Shown: positions 41,618 through 52,711, numbered from the stretch's first letter. The stretch: DNA of 64,000 nt from Polaromonas eurypsychrophila (GCF_014641715.1 NZ_BMIG01000009.1:62001-126000), one strand, 5' to 3'. Notes: generated by a model from the letters alone, not told the origin. Made by a program: numbers and translations.

Positions 41618-43102
41618 ATGGCCGAGCCGTTTTTGATTGCCCGGAATGCTTTAACTACCTGTGAGCTGCTCCCGGCGCTGGCCAACCGCCACGGTCTGAT
41701 CACCGGAGCCACCGGTACCGGCAAGACGGTAACGCTGCAAACGCTCGCGGAAAACTTCTCGAAAATTGGCGTGCCGGTCTTCATGGCCGACGTCAAGGGT
41801 GACCTGGCCGGCATCAGCCAGGCCGGCAGCATCGGCGAAAAAATGGCGGCCATCCTGAAAGAGCGCGGCATCGACACCCCGCAGCCCTTCGCCTGCCCAA
41901 CCACGCTGTGGGACGTCTTCGGCGAACAGGGCCACCCCGTGCGCGCCACCGTATCCGACATGGGCCCGCTGCTGCTGGGTCGCATGCTCGGGCTCAACGA
42001 GACCCAGGCGGGCGTGATCAACCTGGTGTTCAAGATTGCCGACGACAACGGCATGCTGCTGCTGGACCTGAAAGACCTGCGCGCCATGCTGCAGTATGTG
42101 GGCGACAACGGCAGCCAGTTCACCACCGAGTACGGCAACATCAGCGCCGCCAGCGTGGGCGCCATCCAGCGCGGTCTGATGCAGATCGAGACCCAAGGCG
42201 GCGACAAGTTCTTCGGCGAGCCCATGCTCAACATCAGCGATTTCATGCAGACGGACAACGGCAAGGGTGTCATCAACATCCTGGCCGCCGACAAACTGAT
42301 GAATTCGCCGCGCCTGTACGCCACCTTTCTGCTCTGGATGTTGTCCGAGCTGTTTGAGCAGTTGCCCGAGATCGGCGATCCAGAAAAACCCAAGCTGGTG
42401 TTTTTCTTTGACGAAGCCCACTTGTTGTTTACCGACGCGCCCAAGGCGCTGATTGAGCGGATTGAACTGGTGGTGCGGCTAGTGCGTTCCAAAGGCGTCG
42501 GCGTTTATTTCGTCACGCAGAACCCGCTGGACATTCCGGATTCGGTGCTGGCCCAGCTCGGTAACCGGGTGCAGCACGCGCTGCGCGCCTTTACCCCGCG
42601 CGATCAGAAGGCCGTCAAGGCGACGGCCCAGACCATGCGGCAAAAACCTGGGCTCGACATCGAAACCGCGATCACCGAGCTGGCCGTGGGCGAGGCGCTG
42701 GTGAGTTTTCTGGACAGCAAGGGCCGGCCCAGCATCACCGAGCGCGTGTATGTATTGCCGCCCGGAAGCCAGATCGGCCCGATCACGCCGCAGCAGCGTC
42801 AGGCCCTGATACAAAACTCGCTGGTCGCCGGCGCTTATGAAAAACACGTGGACCGCGAGTCGGCCTTCGAGATGCTGAAGGCACGCACTGTGGCGGTGCA
42901 AGCAGAGGCAGCAAAAACAGCGGAAGCGGCCGATGGAGGGCTGATGGGCAGTATCAGCGATGTGCTTTTCGGCTCGAAAGGTGCACGCGGCGGCCAGCGC
43001 GATGGACTGGTGCAGTCGGTGCTGAAGTCAGAGGCCCGCGCCCTTGGGCGGCAAGTGCTGCGCGGGGCGTTGGGCACTATCTTCGGTGGCAAGAAAAGGT
43101 AA
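41618..43102 (+). CDS. HerA-like ATPase (DUF853/YjgR family)
   Basis: 494 residues. Walker [19 protein letters not shown] at about residues 28-45, Walker [14 protein letters not shown] at about 260, and a sensor/arginine region [20 protein letters not shown]. This is the HerA/FtsK-superfamily DUF853 group, whose cellular role is not established. A degenerate C-terminal linker ([20 protein letters not shown]) precedes a basic tail. It starts 65 bases from divergent yebC. Confidence 0.9.
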   Translation: MAEPFLIARNALTTCELLPALANRHGLITGATGTGKTVTLQTLAENFSKIGVPVFMADVKGDLAGISQAGSIGEKMAAILKERGIDTPQPFACPTTLWDVFGEQGHPVRATVSDMGPLLLGRMLGLNETQAGVINLVFKIADDNGMLLLDLKDLRAMLQYVGDNGSQFTTEYGNISAASVGAIQRGLMQIETQGGDKFFGEPMLNISDFMQTDNGKGVINILAADKLMNSPRLYATFLLWMLSELFEQLPEIGDPEKPKLVFFFDEAHLLFTDAPKALIERIELVVRLVRSKGVGVYFVTQNPLDIPDSVLAQLGNRVQHALRAFTPRDQKAVKATAQTMRQKPGLDIETAITELAVGEALVSFLDSKGRPSITERVYVLPPGSQIGPITPQQRQALIQNSLVAGAYEKHVDRESAFEMLKARTVAVQAEAAKTAEAADGGLMGSISDVLFGSKGARGGQRDGLVQSVLKSEARALGRQVLRGALGTIFGGKKR

Positions 43103-43110
43103 ACCGACGC

Positions 43111-44070
43111 ATGATTCTTCCAACTTATGACGACGTAGTAGCCGCTGCCGCACGGATAGCCGGCCGCGCCCACAAGACGCCCGTGCTGCGCTCCCGCACC
43201 GCCAACACCATGCTGGGCGCCGAGGTTTTTTTCAAATGCGAGAATTTCCAGCGCATGGGCGCTTTCAAGTTTCGCGGCGGCTTCAACGCGCTCGCCCGCT
43301 TCACACCAGAGCAAAAGAAACGCGGCGCCCTGGCTTTTTCATCGGGCAACCATGCTCAGGCGATTGCGCTATCGGCACGTATTCTGGGCATGCCGGCAGT
43401 CATCTTGATGCCGCAGGACGCACCCGCCGCCAAACTCGCCGCCACGCGCGGCTACGGCGCGGAGGTCATCACCTTTGACCGCTTCAAGGAAGACCGCGAA
43501 GCCTTGAGCCGCCAGCTTGCCGAAGAACGCGGCATGACCCTGATCCCGCCCTTTGACCACGCCGACGTGATCGCCGGCCAGGGCACAGCCGCCAAGGAGC
43601 TGTTTGAAGAAGTGGGTGAGCTGGACCACTTTTTTGTCTGTCTGGGCGGCGGCGGGTTGCTCAGCGGCAGCGCGCTGTCGGCCCGCGCCCTGTCACCCAG
43701 GTGCAAGGTGTATGGCGTGGAGCCCGAAGCCGGCAACGACGGCCAGCAGTCGCTGCGCAGCGGCCAGCGCATCAAGATAGCTGTGCCGCAAACCCTGGCC
43801 GACGGCGCCCAGACCCAGCAGCTGGGCCATCTGACCTTTGAGATCATTCGCAGCAAGGTAGACGATATTTTCACCGCCACCGACGGCCAATTGGTGGACA
43901 GCATGCGCTTTTACGCCGAACGCATGAAGATGCTGGTGGAACCCACCGGCTGCCTGTCGCTGGCCGGTGCCGCCAGCAGCGGCCTGGATCTGCGCGGCGC
44001 GCGTGTCGGCGTGCTGATCAGCGGCGGCAACATCGATCTGTCGCGTTTCGCACAACTGGTGTCAGGCTGA
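43111..44070 (+). CDS. Threonine dehydratase-like PLP enzyme (short form)
   Basis: 319 residues, fold type II. PLP-lysine motif RMGAFKFRGGFNAL, the Ser/Gly loop FSSGNHAQAIALSA, the phosphate-binding GGGGLLSGSALSARAL and C-terminal ISGGNIDL. It has no ACT domain, so it is the unregulated catabolic type. Threonine/serine deamination or serine racemization are both possible. It follows the HerA-like gene by nine bases. Confidence 0.9.
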   Translation: MILPTYDDVVAAAARIAGRAHKTPVLRSRTANTMLGAEVFFKCENFQRMGAFKFRGGFNALARFTPEQKKRGALAFSSGNHAQAIALSARILGMPAVILMPQDAPAAKLAATRGYGAEVITFDRFKEDREALSRQLAEERGMTLIPPFDHADVIAGQGTAAKELFEEVGELDHFFVCLGGGGLLSGSALSARALSPRCKVYGVEPEAGNDGQQSLRSGQRIKIAVPQTLADGAQTQQLGHLTFEIIRSKVDDIFTATDGQLVDSMRFYAERMKMLVEPTGCLSLAGAASSGLDLRGARVGVLISGGNIDLSRFAQLVSG

Positions 44071-44132
44071 AAGCAGCCCGCGCTTGCCAGTCCCAGAACG
44101 GCTCTGTACATTGTTGTTTTTGAGGGCCTTCC

Positions 44133-45396
<1,264 letters not shown>

Positions 45397-45404
<8 letters not shown>

Positions 45405-46683
45405 ATCCACCCTCGCCAACGCTACAAATTCAATAGCTGTTGGCGCAATACAGTCAAGGGCTGCAGCCGAATTACGCTCTACAGCCACGATACGCAGCCG
45501 CGCACAGGCCCTGCTGGCGCGGGCGCGGCGTGGCGAGTCGACCTGGTTCAGTGTCAATGACGGCGCCCTCTTGACCGCCGCCGCACTGGTGGCCGAGTTC
45601 ACACGAGTCCGCTATCCGGACCTGGTGATTCCGTACCACAGCCGCTGGCGGCATTTCGAGGCCGGCGGTGTGGACCGGCTGGCGCAGCTCAATACCGCGC
45701 TGGGTTCTGCCAGCCTCGCCGAACGGGCCCGCGCCCAGATCGACCTGGCGCTGGTCAGCGTGCTGCTGGACGCCGGCGCCGGGCCCGACTGGTGTTACCG
45801 CGAGGGCGCCGCCGGCGAGCACCCGGCCCAAGAGTTCAGCCGATCCGAAGGCCTGGGCGTGGCGAGTTTTCATGCTTTTATGGATGGGCTGTTCTCCAGC
45901 GACCTCGCGCGCCCGCTGCAGGCCGATGCCGCCGGACTGCAGGCCGTGACGGCAGAACGCCTCGCCGACGCGTTTCAGGTCAATGCTGACAACCCGCTGA
46001 TCGGTCTGGACGGCCGCGCCGCCCTGCTGCGCCGCCTCGGCCAGGCGCTGCAGGACGACCCGGCAACTTTCGGCCAGCCCGGCCGGCCCGGCCACCTGTT
46101 CGACCGGCTCGCGCCCGCGGGCAACGACACGGTGCAGGCGCATGATGTGCTGACGCTGTTGCTGACCGGCCTGGCACCAATCTGGCCCGCGCAGAACACG
46201 CTTGACGGCGAGCCGCTGGGCGACTGCTGGCGCCACCCTGCCGCCGGCGACGAGGCCGACGGCCCCAGCCGTGGCTGGATGCCCTTCCACAAACTCTCGC
46301 AGTGGCTGACCTATTCGCTGCTCGAACCGTTTGAATGGGCCGGTGTGCAGGTCGAAGGCCTGGACGCGTTGACTGGCCTGCCCGAGTACCGCAACGGCGG
46401 CCTGTTTCTCGATGCAGGCGTGCTGCTGCTCAAGAACCCGGCGCTGTCGGAGCGGCTGCACGCACCCGGTGATGAGCTGATCGTCGAATGGCGCGCACTG
46501 ACGGTGGCACTGCTGGACGAGCTGGCACCGCTGGTGCGCGAGCAGTTAGGATTGAGCGCAGAGCAGATGCCACTGGCCTGTGTGCTCGAAGGCGGCACCT
46601 GGGCCGCAGGCCGCGCGCTGGCGCAGCAATTGCATGGCGGCCAGCCGCCGCTGAACATCATCAGCGACGGCACCGTATTTTGA
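45397..46683 (+). CDS. DUF1688 protein (Urc4 type, uracil catabolism)
   Basis: 428 residues. Family features include [45 protein letters not shown] and a C-terminal [18 protein letters not shown]. Urc4/DUF1688 acts in the URC pathway, with chemistry not settled. The start ATG overlaps the urc1 stop. Residues about 8-26 are encoded by a family B repeat, directly before the family-like sequence ([19 protein letters not shown]), so the native N-terminus has been extended by it or shifted. Next is upp, 16 bases away. Confidence 0.87.
45420..45472 (-). repeat. Family B repeat in the 5' end of urc4, in frame
   Basis: GCTACAAATTCAATAGCTG..., then AAGGGCTGCAGCCGAATT. The frame used (IA..A..SRA.AE) is the same as in nadD. 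Confidence 0.72.
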
Positions 46684-46699
46684 CCATCCACCACACACC

Positions 46700-47341
46700 A
46701 TGACCACCCCAACAAGCAAAGTCCACCTGATCGACCACCCGCTGGTGCAGCACAAGCTGACTCTGATGCGGCGCAAGGACGCCTCCACCAACACCTTCCG
46801 CACCCTGCTCAACGAGCTCAGCATGCTGATGGCCTATGAGGTCACGCGTGACATGCCGATGCAGGACATCGAGATCGAAACGCCGCTTGAAAAAACGATG
46901 TCCAAAGTCATCGACGGCAAGAAACTGGTGTTTGTCTCCATCCTGCGTGCCGGCAACGGCATCCTCGAAGGCATGCTCAGCGTGGTGCCGGGCGCGCGCG
47001 TCGGCCACGTCGGCCTGTACCGCGACCCGAAAACCCTGACCGCCGTCGAGTACTACTTCAAGATGCCGCACGACATGGAAGCACGCGACATCGTCATCGT
47101 CGACCCGATGCTGGCCACCGGCAACTCGGCGATCGCGGCCGTGGATCGGCTCAAGGAACTCAATCCCAAGTCCATCAAGTTCGTCTGCCTGCTGACCTGC
47201 CCCGAAGGCATCGCCGCGCTGCAAAAGGCCCACCCCGACGTGCCGATCTACACCGCTGCCATTGACCGCGAGCTGAACGACCACGGCTACATCCTGCCGG
47301 GCCTGGGCGATGCCGGTGACCGCATCTTTGGAACCAAATAG
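46700..47341 (+). CDS. upp: Uracil phosphoribosyltransferase
   Basis: 213 residues. A type I PRTase: [17 protein letters not shown] at the N-terminus, [16 protein letters not shown], the PRPP loop [18 protein letters not shown] and C-terminal [16 protein letters not shown]. It makes UMP from uracil and PRPP. Within the URC cluster it parallels the yeast Urc6/Fur1-type step, providing uridine nucleotides as pathway substrate. Confidence 0.96.
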   Translation: MTTPTSKVHLIDHPLVQHKLTLMRRKDASTNTFRTLLNELSMLMAYEVTRDMPMQDIEIETPLEKTMSKVIDGKKLVFVSILRAGNGILEGMLSVVPGARVGHVGLYRDPKTLTAVEYYFKMPHDMEARDIVIVDPMLATGNSAIAAVDRLKELNPKSIKFVCLLTCPEGIAALQKAHPDVPIYTAAIDRELNDHGYILPGLGDAGDRIFGTK

Positions 47342-47393
47342 ACCTCCAGCCCATAGCCTGAAAGCGTAAGCAGCTCTTAATTTGATAGCAATC
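47341..47393 (+). repeat. Family B repeat after upp
   Basis: GACCTCCAGCCC..., then GCGTAAGCAGCT and AATTTGATAGCA. It begins at the upp stop codon and lies before the cytosine deaminase gene. Confidence 0.75.
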
Positions 47394-47432
47394 TAGTCGC
47401 CGGTTTGCGGCATCTAACCACGAGGCTGACCC

Positions 47433-48719
47433 ATGCTCGACCTCCTGATCACCAACGCCGCCCTGCCCGACGGACGCACCGGCATGTCCATCGCCGTGCA
47501 GAACGGCAAGATCACCGAAGTGACGGCAGACCCCCTCTCCGGTGCGCAGGCGGCCGAGATCGTGGACGCCGGCGGCTACCTGCTGAGCCCGCATTTTGTT
47601 GACCCGCACTTCCACATGGACGCGGCGCTGAGCTACGGACTGCCGCGTGTCAATGAAAGCGGCACGCTGCTGGAAGGCATCGCGCTATGGGGCGAACTGA
47701 AACCCACGCTCAAGGCCGAGGCCATCATCGAGCGCGCCCTCGCCTACTGCGACTGGGCGGTGGCAAAGGGCCTGCTGGCTATCCGCAGCCATGTGGACAC
47801 CAGTGATGCCAGCCTGCTGGCGGTGGACGCGCTGATGGAAGTCAGAAAACAGGTAGCGCCCTACATGGATCTGCAACTGGTCGCCTTCCCGCAAGACGGC
47901 GTGTTGCGCAGCAAAGGCGGTGTTGAGAACCTCAAACGCGCACTGGACAAAGGCGTGGACGTGGTCGGCGGCATCCCGCATTTCGAGCGCACCATGGCCG
48001 AAGGGGCGGCCAGCGTGAAGCTGCTGTGCGAGATTGCCGCCGAGCGCGGTCTGCTCACCGACATGCACTGCGACGAGTCTGACGACCCGCTATCCCGCCA
48101 CATTGAAACCCTGGCCTTTGAAACCCAGCGCCTGGGCTTGCAGGGCCGCGTCACCGGCAGCCACTGCACATCGATGCACAGCATGGACAACTACTACGTT
48201 AGCAAGCTGCTGCCACTGATCGCCGAATCCGGCGTCAGCGTGATTGCCAATCCGCTGATCAACATCACCCTACAAAGCCGCCACGACAGCTACCCCAAAC
48301 GCCGCGGCATGACCCGCGTGCCCGAACTCATGGCCGCCGGCGTCAACGTCGCCTTTGGCCACGATTGCGTGATGGACCCTTGGTACAGCATGGGCAGCGG
48401 CGACATGCTTGAAGTCGCGCACATGGGTTTGCATGTGGCGCAAATGACCAACCAGAAAGGCATACGCCAGTGTTTTGATGCTGTGACAGTCAACGCCGCC
48501 AAGGTGATGCACCTTCAGGGCTATGGGCTGGAAGTCGGGTGTGATGCAAGTTTTGTGCTGCTGCAGGCGCGGGATGCTGTGGAGGCCATCCGCTTGCGGG
48601 CGAATCGGTTGAAGGTGTGGAAGAAGGGGCAGTTGCTGGCACAGACACCAGAGGTGGTGGCAAGCTTGACCGTCGCCAACCGACCCAGCCAAACCGCCTT
48701 CTTCAACGTAAGTTATTGA
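47433..48719 (+). CDS. codA: Cytosine deaminase-like amidohydrolase
   Basis: 428 residues. Zinc-site motifs: FVDPHFHMDAALSYG, RSHVDTSDAS, TDMHCDESDDP, GSHCTSMHS, and FGHDCVMDPWYSMGSGDM. It turns cytosine into uracil, feeding the upp and URC genes upstream. A partial second copy of its last third is at 53437-53899 and a short third piece at 52151-52233, so this locus has been duplicated. It is 92 bases after upp. Confidence 0.92.
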   Translation: MLDLLITNAALPDGRTGMSIAVQNGKITEVTADPLSGAQAAEIVDAGGYLLSPHFVDPHFHMDAALSYGLPRVNESGTLLEGIALWGELKPTLKAEAIIERALAYCDWAVAKGLLAIRSHVDTSDASLLAVDALMEVRKQVAPYMDLQLVAFPQDGVLRSKGGVENLKRALDKGVDVVGGIPHFERTMAEGAASVKLLCEIAAERGLLTDMHCDESDDPLSRHIETLAFETQRLGLQGRVTGSHCTSMHSMDNYYVSKLLPLIAESGVSVIANPLINITLQSRHDSYPKRRGMTRVPELMAAGVNVAFGHDCVMDPWYSMGSGDMLEVAHMGLHVAQMTNQKGIRQCFDAVTVNAAKVMHLQGYGLEVGCDASFVLLQARDAVEAIRLRANRLKVWKKGQLLAQTPEVVASLTVANRPSQTAFFNVSY

Positions 48720-48744
48720 TGTTTTCGTAATTCATGACACCACA

Positions 48745-48842
48745 CCGTTCGGGCTGAGCCTGTCGAAGCCTGTCCTGAGCAAGGACGAAGGGCCCTTCGA
48801 TCCTTCGACAAGCTCAGGACAGGCCGAACTCAGGGCGAACGG
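48745..48842. repeat. REP-like palindromic repeat (family D) between codA and histidine kinase
   Basis: CCGTTCGGGCTGAGCCTGTC... pairs with GACAGGCCGAACTCAGG..., around CGAAGGGCCCTTCG. This type of 'cttcgacaagctcagg' repeat is common in proteobacterial intergenic regions. It lies between two converging genes, so it may help end transcription. Confidence 0.8.
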
Positions 48843-48915
48843 CAGTAAGTCGCCCATCATGATTTATGGAAGTATCAATAAAAACTTCCGACTTCTAAGG
48901 TGAAGCGCATGCGCC

Positions 48916-50247
48916 TCAGGGCACCGGCAACACGATGTCCACCCGCGCGCCGCCCATCAAGCTGCGCACGAGCTTCAGTTCCCCTTGATGGCTTGCCACC
49001 AGGTCACTGACCACTGCCAGCCCCACGCCATGCCCGGGCACGCGCTCGTCGCCCCGCACGTGCAGGCGCAGCACCGACTCGGTATCGGTGAATCCTGGTC
49101 CATCGTCCTCAATGCAGATGCACAAGCGCCCGGCATCACGCCACACCCGCACCCCCACCCGGCTGCGCGCCCACTTGGCCGCGTTGTCCAGCAGATTGCC
49201 CAGCATCTCGAACAGGTCGCCCTCATCAATACGCCAGGCTAAATCTGGCGGGCACTCGACGCTGAAGTCCAGGGCTTTTTCGGCATAAACCTTGGCGAGT
49301 GCATCGCGAATGCGCTCCACGACAGGCGCCAGCAAAAGCGGCGGCGCAAAACGCGCAGCGCCCCCCGCGATGGCGCGCCCCAGCTGGTGTTGCACGATGT
49401 CGTCCATGCGGCTTACCTGCTGGGCCACGGTGGCTGGCAGATGCGCCGGCTCGGCCAAAGCGCTGCGCAGCACGGCCAACGGCGTCTTCAGGCTGTGGGC
49501 CAGAAAACTCAATGCGTCGCGATGCCGGGTCTGGCGCACGCGCTCCTGCTGGATCAGCGTGTTCAGGTTGTCTGTCAGGCCGGAAATTTCGGCAGGGTAT
49601 CGCCCCTCGATGCGCGATTGCTCGCCCTCTTCGATACGCCGTATCTCGCTGGCCACGCGCCGCAGCGGCGCCAGACCCCAGCGCAACAGCCACAGCTGGG
49701 CCAGCAGCAGCAGCACGGAAGCGGCGCCCAGCCAGAGCCACAAGGTGCGAGTGAAGGCGCCGACTTCGCGGTTGAAGGCGGCGCGGTCTTCCAGTACCGT
49801 CAGCACCAGTGGCGCCTCACGTGCAGAGGCCTTCCAGGTGACGGCATAACTGACCGACAGGAAGGACCCGCCGGCCTCGTCCAGCGTCTCGTTACGCCAC
49901 TGACCAGCTTGCAGGCTGCGCCGGAACGGCAGCTGTTGGCCCAAGGCCGAGGCCGATTGCCACCGATCCCCACGCAGCACGTTGTAGATACCGGCATACA
50001 GGCCCGAACCTGGCAGCGACAGACGTGGCTCGGCAAAAGCCTGCGGCATCACCAGCGCACCGCTGGCATCAAGTTCAGCCGCTGCCAGCAGCAGGTAAAT
50101 GGTGCTCTGCAACCGGCCAAAATAGGCCGCCTGAACGCTCTCGGCATTTGCGCGCTGAACCGCCAGCCCAGCACCCGTCAAAAAGGCCAGCAGCACCAGG
50201 GCGGCTCCAAGAAGCAGTCGGACACGGATGGAGATGCCGCCCTTCAT
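48916..50247 (-). CDS. Sensor histidine kinase (PhoQ/QseC-like)
   Basis: 443 residues. Two membrane segments (about 8-28 and 165-185) flank a periplasmic sensor. HAMP follows, then the H-box FLAHSLKTPLAVLRSA, N-box MLGNLLDNAAKW, and G-boxes CIEDDGPGF and GHGVGLAVVSDLV. It pairs with the response regulator, whose stop overlaps its start. The ligand is unknown. Confidence 0.92.
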   Translation of the reverse strand: MKGGISIRVRLLLGAALVLLAFLTGAGLAVQRANAESVQAAYFGRLQSTIYLLLAAAELDASGALVMPQAFAEPRLSLPGSGLYAGIYNVLRGDRWQSASALGQQLPFRRSLQAGQWRNETLDEAGGSFLSVSYAVTWKASAREAPLVLTVLEDRAAFNREVGAFTRTLWLWLGAASVLLLLAQLWLLRWGLAPLRRVASEIRRIEEGEQSRIEGRYPAEISGLTDNLNTLIQQERVRQTRHRDALSFLAHSLKTPLAVLRSALAEPAHLPATVAQQVSRMDDIVQHQLGRAIAGGAARFAPPLLLAPVVERIRDALAKVYAEKALDFSVECPPDLAWRIDEGDLFEMLGNLLDNAAKWARSRVGVRVWRDAGRLCICIEDDGPGFTDTESVLRLHVRGDERVPGHGVGLAVVSDLVASHQGELKLVRSLMGGARVDIVLPVP

Positions 50248-50915
50248 TCCAGTGTGAACCGGTAACCCCGCCCACGCACCGTCTCAATCAGACCCACACC
50301 GCCGTCGGGGTTGAGCTTGCGCCGCAACCGGCCTACCAGCACCTCCAGCACATTGCTGTCACGGTCTTCACCGTGCGGGTAAAGGTAGTCTGACAGCGCC
50401 TGTCGGGTGACAACACCCGGGCGCTGGCGCACCAGGGTTTCGAGCAGACGGTACTCGTACGCCGTGAGCTCCAGCGCCGCGCCGTTGAGCCGCACCGCCT
50501 GCGCCGTCAAATCGATGCTCAGGGGACCGAGTGTCAGCACGTCAGATGCGGTCTTGAGCGAGCGCCGCAGCAAGGCCTTGAGCCGCGCTGCCAGCTCCGG
50601 GTATTCGAATGGTTTGACCAAGTAGTCGTCGGCCCCGGCTTCCAGGCCCACCACCTTGTCTTGCCAGCTGCCGCGCGCGGTAAGGATCAGAATGGGCAGA
50701 ACTTTGCCCTCCTGGCGCAGACGCTGCACGATGGTCAGCCCGTTCAGCTTCGGCAGCCCCAGGTCAACAATGATCAGATCAACCGGGTACTCGCGCGCCA
50801 GAAACAGGCCCTCTTCACCGTCTTTGGCCTGATCGACCCGGTGGCCATCGGCCTCCAGCTGGCGGGCCAGCGTAAGCCGCAGCGCCGCATCGTCCTCAAT
50901 GAGCAACAGGCGCAT
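50244..50915 (-). CDS. OmpR/PhoP-family response regulator
   Basis: 223 residues. The receiver has acidic EDD at the N-terminus, the phospho-Asp in LIIVDLGLPKLNG, Thr in LTARG and Lys in YLVKPFEYPEL. The C-terminal winged helix ends VEVLVGRLRRKLNPDGG...TVRGRGYRFTLE. It is translated just before the kinase gene (ATGA overlap). A MITE-like element lies directly upstream, in the expected promoter region. Confidence 0.95.
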   Translation of the reverse strand: MRLLLIEDDAALRLTLARQLEADGHRVDQAKDGEEGLFLAREYPVDLIIVDLGLPKLNGLTIVQRLRQEGKVLPILILTARGSWQDKVVGLEAGADDYLVKPFEYPELAARLKALLRRSLKTASDVLTLGPLSIDLTAQAVRLNGAALELTAYEYRLLETLVRQRPGVVTRQALSDYLYPHGEDRDSNVLEVLVGRLRRKLNPDGGVGLIETVRGRGYRFTLE

Positions 50916-50924
50916 AGGCTTAAA

Positions 50925-51158
50925 CCTAGAAACGGCAGTTGGACGCGCCCGAGTGGGCCGTCGTGGGGTGCACTGGCAAGGCGCGACAACGACGCAGGCT
51001 AATGCCTGCTAGGCGGAGCAACGCAGTCAGCGCGCGCCAGGGCGGCTCAATCGGGTGCGTAGCGCTCTCATCCAAGCCGTGAGGCGCTTCAAGACGACAA
51101 ATGCCGGTGTTCATGCGCTCTGGCCCAGGGATACAAGCGGTCAAGTGCCGTTTCTAGG
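50925..51158. mobile_element. 234-bp MITE-like element with terminal inverted repeats
   Basis: The left end CCTAGAAACGGCAGTT (50925-50940) matches the reverse complement of the right end AAGTGCCGTTTCTAGG (51143-51158) at 15 of 16 bases. TTAA lies outside both ends (50920-50923 and 51159-51162). No ORF inside is credible. It sits between pepSY and the response regulator gene. Confidence 0.65.
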
Positions 51159-51180
51159 TTAATGCTGCCGCAAGCCGGCC

Positions 51181-51417
51181 CTAACGGACCTGGCCGGTCG
51201 CGACGTCCACCTGGATCACGCGGACCTCACCAGCCGCCGTGACCACCTTGACGCGCCACACCGGCTGGCTCGAGGACTCGGACTTCTCGACGGACAGCAC
51301 ACGGCCGCCACTGGCGCGCTGGGCCACTGCGGCCGCGTCGTCGCGGGTCAGGTTGGCCCAGGCCAGGTTGGACGCCACCAGCAAGGTGGCGCAGAGCAGT
51401 TTGGCAAATACATTCAT
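51181..51417 (-). CDS. Small PepSY-domain secreted protein
   Basis: 78 residues with a signal peptide (MNVFAKLLCATLLVASNLAWA) and a PepSY domain (LTRDDAAAVAQRASGGRVLSV...VWRVKVVTAAGEVRVIQVD). PepSY proteins are periplasmic and often encoded beside two-component systems, as here. Its start overlaps the upstream glycine-zipper gene (ATGA). Confidence 0.88.
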   Translation of the reverse strand: MNVFAKLLCATLLVASNLAWANLTRDDAAAVAQRASGGRVLSVEKSESSSQPVWRVKVVTAAGEVRVIQVDVATGQVR

Positions 51418-52046
51418 CGCTTGTAAGCGCCATAGTACTCGCGCTCGTCGCGGTCATCCCGGTCATCGCGCCGACCCTGGTAATTGCGTCCATCCTGGTA
51501 GTTGCGTCCATCCTGGTACTCGCGCTCCGCCGGCGCAAATGAAACGCGTATCGGCAAGGTGCGGCCCGGGTTCTCGCGAGTTACCGTTTTGTAGACCTGG
51601 CCACGGTACTCGTACTCAACCTGATAGCCAGTAAGGCGGGACTGAACGTCATTCACAGTGCGGCAGTTCTGCACCTGGCGCTGCTGCGGCTGGGAGGCTT
51701 GCTGGTAACCCCCACCACCCCAGTTGTTCTGGTTGGCAAAGTGCTCGCCAGCCAGCGCGCCGACCACGGCACCAACGGCGGTAGCAGCTTGGCGGCCGCG
51801 GCCCCCGCCGACCTGGTTGCCCAGCACCGCGCCGGCCACACCGCCGATCGCCAGTGCGCCGTAATTGCGCGAAGACACCGCCGGTTGCTGCTCCGTCACC
51901 CACTGGTTGGTGCACTCATTGCGCGGAACAGAGACGTTTTCGTACTGTGGGGCGACGTTGCGCACGCGAGCCGTGTCGTTAAAGGTTTGGGCCTGGGCGC
52001 CCGCTGCCAGCAGCGTGGTCAGGCAAAGAATGGCAGAACGTTTCAT
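51414..52046 (-). CDS. Outer-membrane-type glycine zipper protein
   Basis: 210 residues. Signal peptide MKRSAILCLTTLLAAGAQAQ, then a glycine-zipper segment (GALAIGGVAGAVLGNQVGG and AVGAVVGALAGEHFAN), then a C-terminal domain of the type found with such proteins (VQNCRTVNDVQSRLTGYQVE, VSFAPAERE). The very C-terminus has DNA repeats encoding YQDGRNYQDGRNYQGRRDD. It probably sits in the cell envelope. The ATG at 52046 has AAGGAG upstream; the open frame beyond it overlaps a codA fragment and is not coding. Confidence 0.87.
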   Translation of the reverse strand: MKRSAILCLTTLLAAGAQAQTFNDTARVRNVAPQYENVSVPRNECTNQWVTEQQPAVSSRNYGALAIGGVAGAVLGNQVGGGRGRQAATAVGAVVGALAGEHFANQNNWGGGGYQQASQPQQRQVQNCRTVNDVQSRLTGYQVEYEYRGQVYKTVTRENPGRTLPIRVSFAPAEREYQDGRNYQDGRNYQGRRDDRDDRDEREYYGAYKR

Positions 52047-52150
52047 GGAGAGCTCCTTGGTTGATGTGAGACAGAGCTTATGAAGGAAGGGGTGAACGAA
52101 AGCTGAACGAAATCGATAAAAAGGTTCGCCCCGATCCGTACCCCACGCTC

Positions 52151-52233
52151 CGCGGGCATGACCCGCGTGCCCGAGTTGATGGCCGCAGGCGTCAACATCG
52201 CCTTCACTCACAACTGCGTGTGGACCCTTGGTG
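52151..52233 (+). pseudogene. Short codA-like fragment
   Basis: These bases align with codA around 48301-48384 (GGCATGACCCGCGTGCCCGA is identical), with one base missing near TGCGTGTGGACC. It encodes part of RGMTRVPELMAAGVN. It lies just upstream of the glycine-zipper gene in opposite orientation. Confidence 0.8.
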
Positions 52234-52281
52234 CGTTTGCCAAGTCCGATTCAGACTCTACAGAAGTCAGCTACGGCAGAT

Positions 52282-52692
52282 TCAAACGGGCGACTCAAAT
52301 GGGTTGAGCAGCTGAACGCCAAAAGTAGAAAAATCTGCGACGTTGCGCGTGACCACCGTCAACTGATGTCGAACTGCGGTCGCTGCGATCATTGCGTCCT
52401 CATACAAGGTGTCAGAGCGGCGGTGCATGAGCTTTGCCCAGATGCGGAAGGCCTCTGCGTCCATGGGCAATACGTTGTACGACGCCGCCATCAGATCGGC
52501 CCATTGCTCGATCTCAAGCGCCTTGGCCTCGTTCTGATCCCGCGTGATCTCAATCCCGGCCTGGATTTCGCCCAGACTCACCGCTGAAACGTGCAAATCA
52601 ATGTCAGCAACCGACTCGATCCAGGCGATCACCGCCCCATGTGGCCGGGGTCGGCGCAACTCAGAGATGACATTGGTGTCCAAAAGGTACAT
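52282..52692 (-). CDS. vapC: Type II toxin VapC (PIN-domain ribonuclease)
   Basis: 136 residues. PIN-domain acidic residues: MYLLDTNVISELRRP near the start, VSLGEIQAGIE, and DTLYEDAMIAATAV. VapC toxins cleave tRNA or rRNA. The ATG at 52692 begins the family N-terminus. It lies 19 bases after its antitoxin gene. Confidence 0.93.
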   Translation of the reverse strand: MYLLDTNVISELRRPRPHGAVIAWIESVADIDLHVSAVSLGEIQAGIEITRDQNEAKALEIEQWADLMAASYNVLPMDAEAFRIWAKLMHRRSDTLYEDAMIAATAVRHQLTVVTRNVADFSTFGVQLLNPFESPV

Positions 52693-52711
52693 GGCGCTTT
52701 GGTTCAATGCT

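Noticed and set aside
50926-51144. Short frames inside the MITE-like element
   Set aside because: They cover most of a non-coding repeat between two inverted ends and have no ribosome-binding site or known product.
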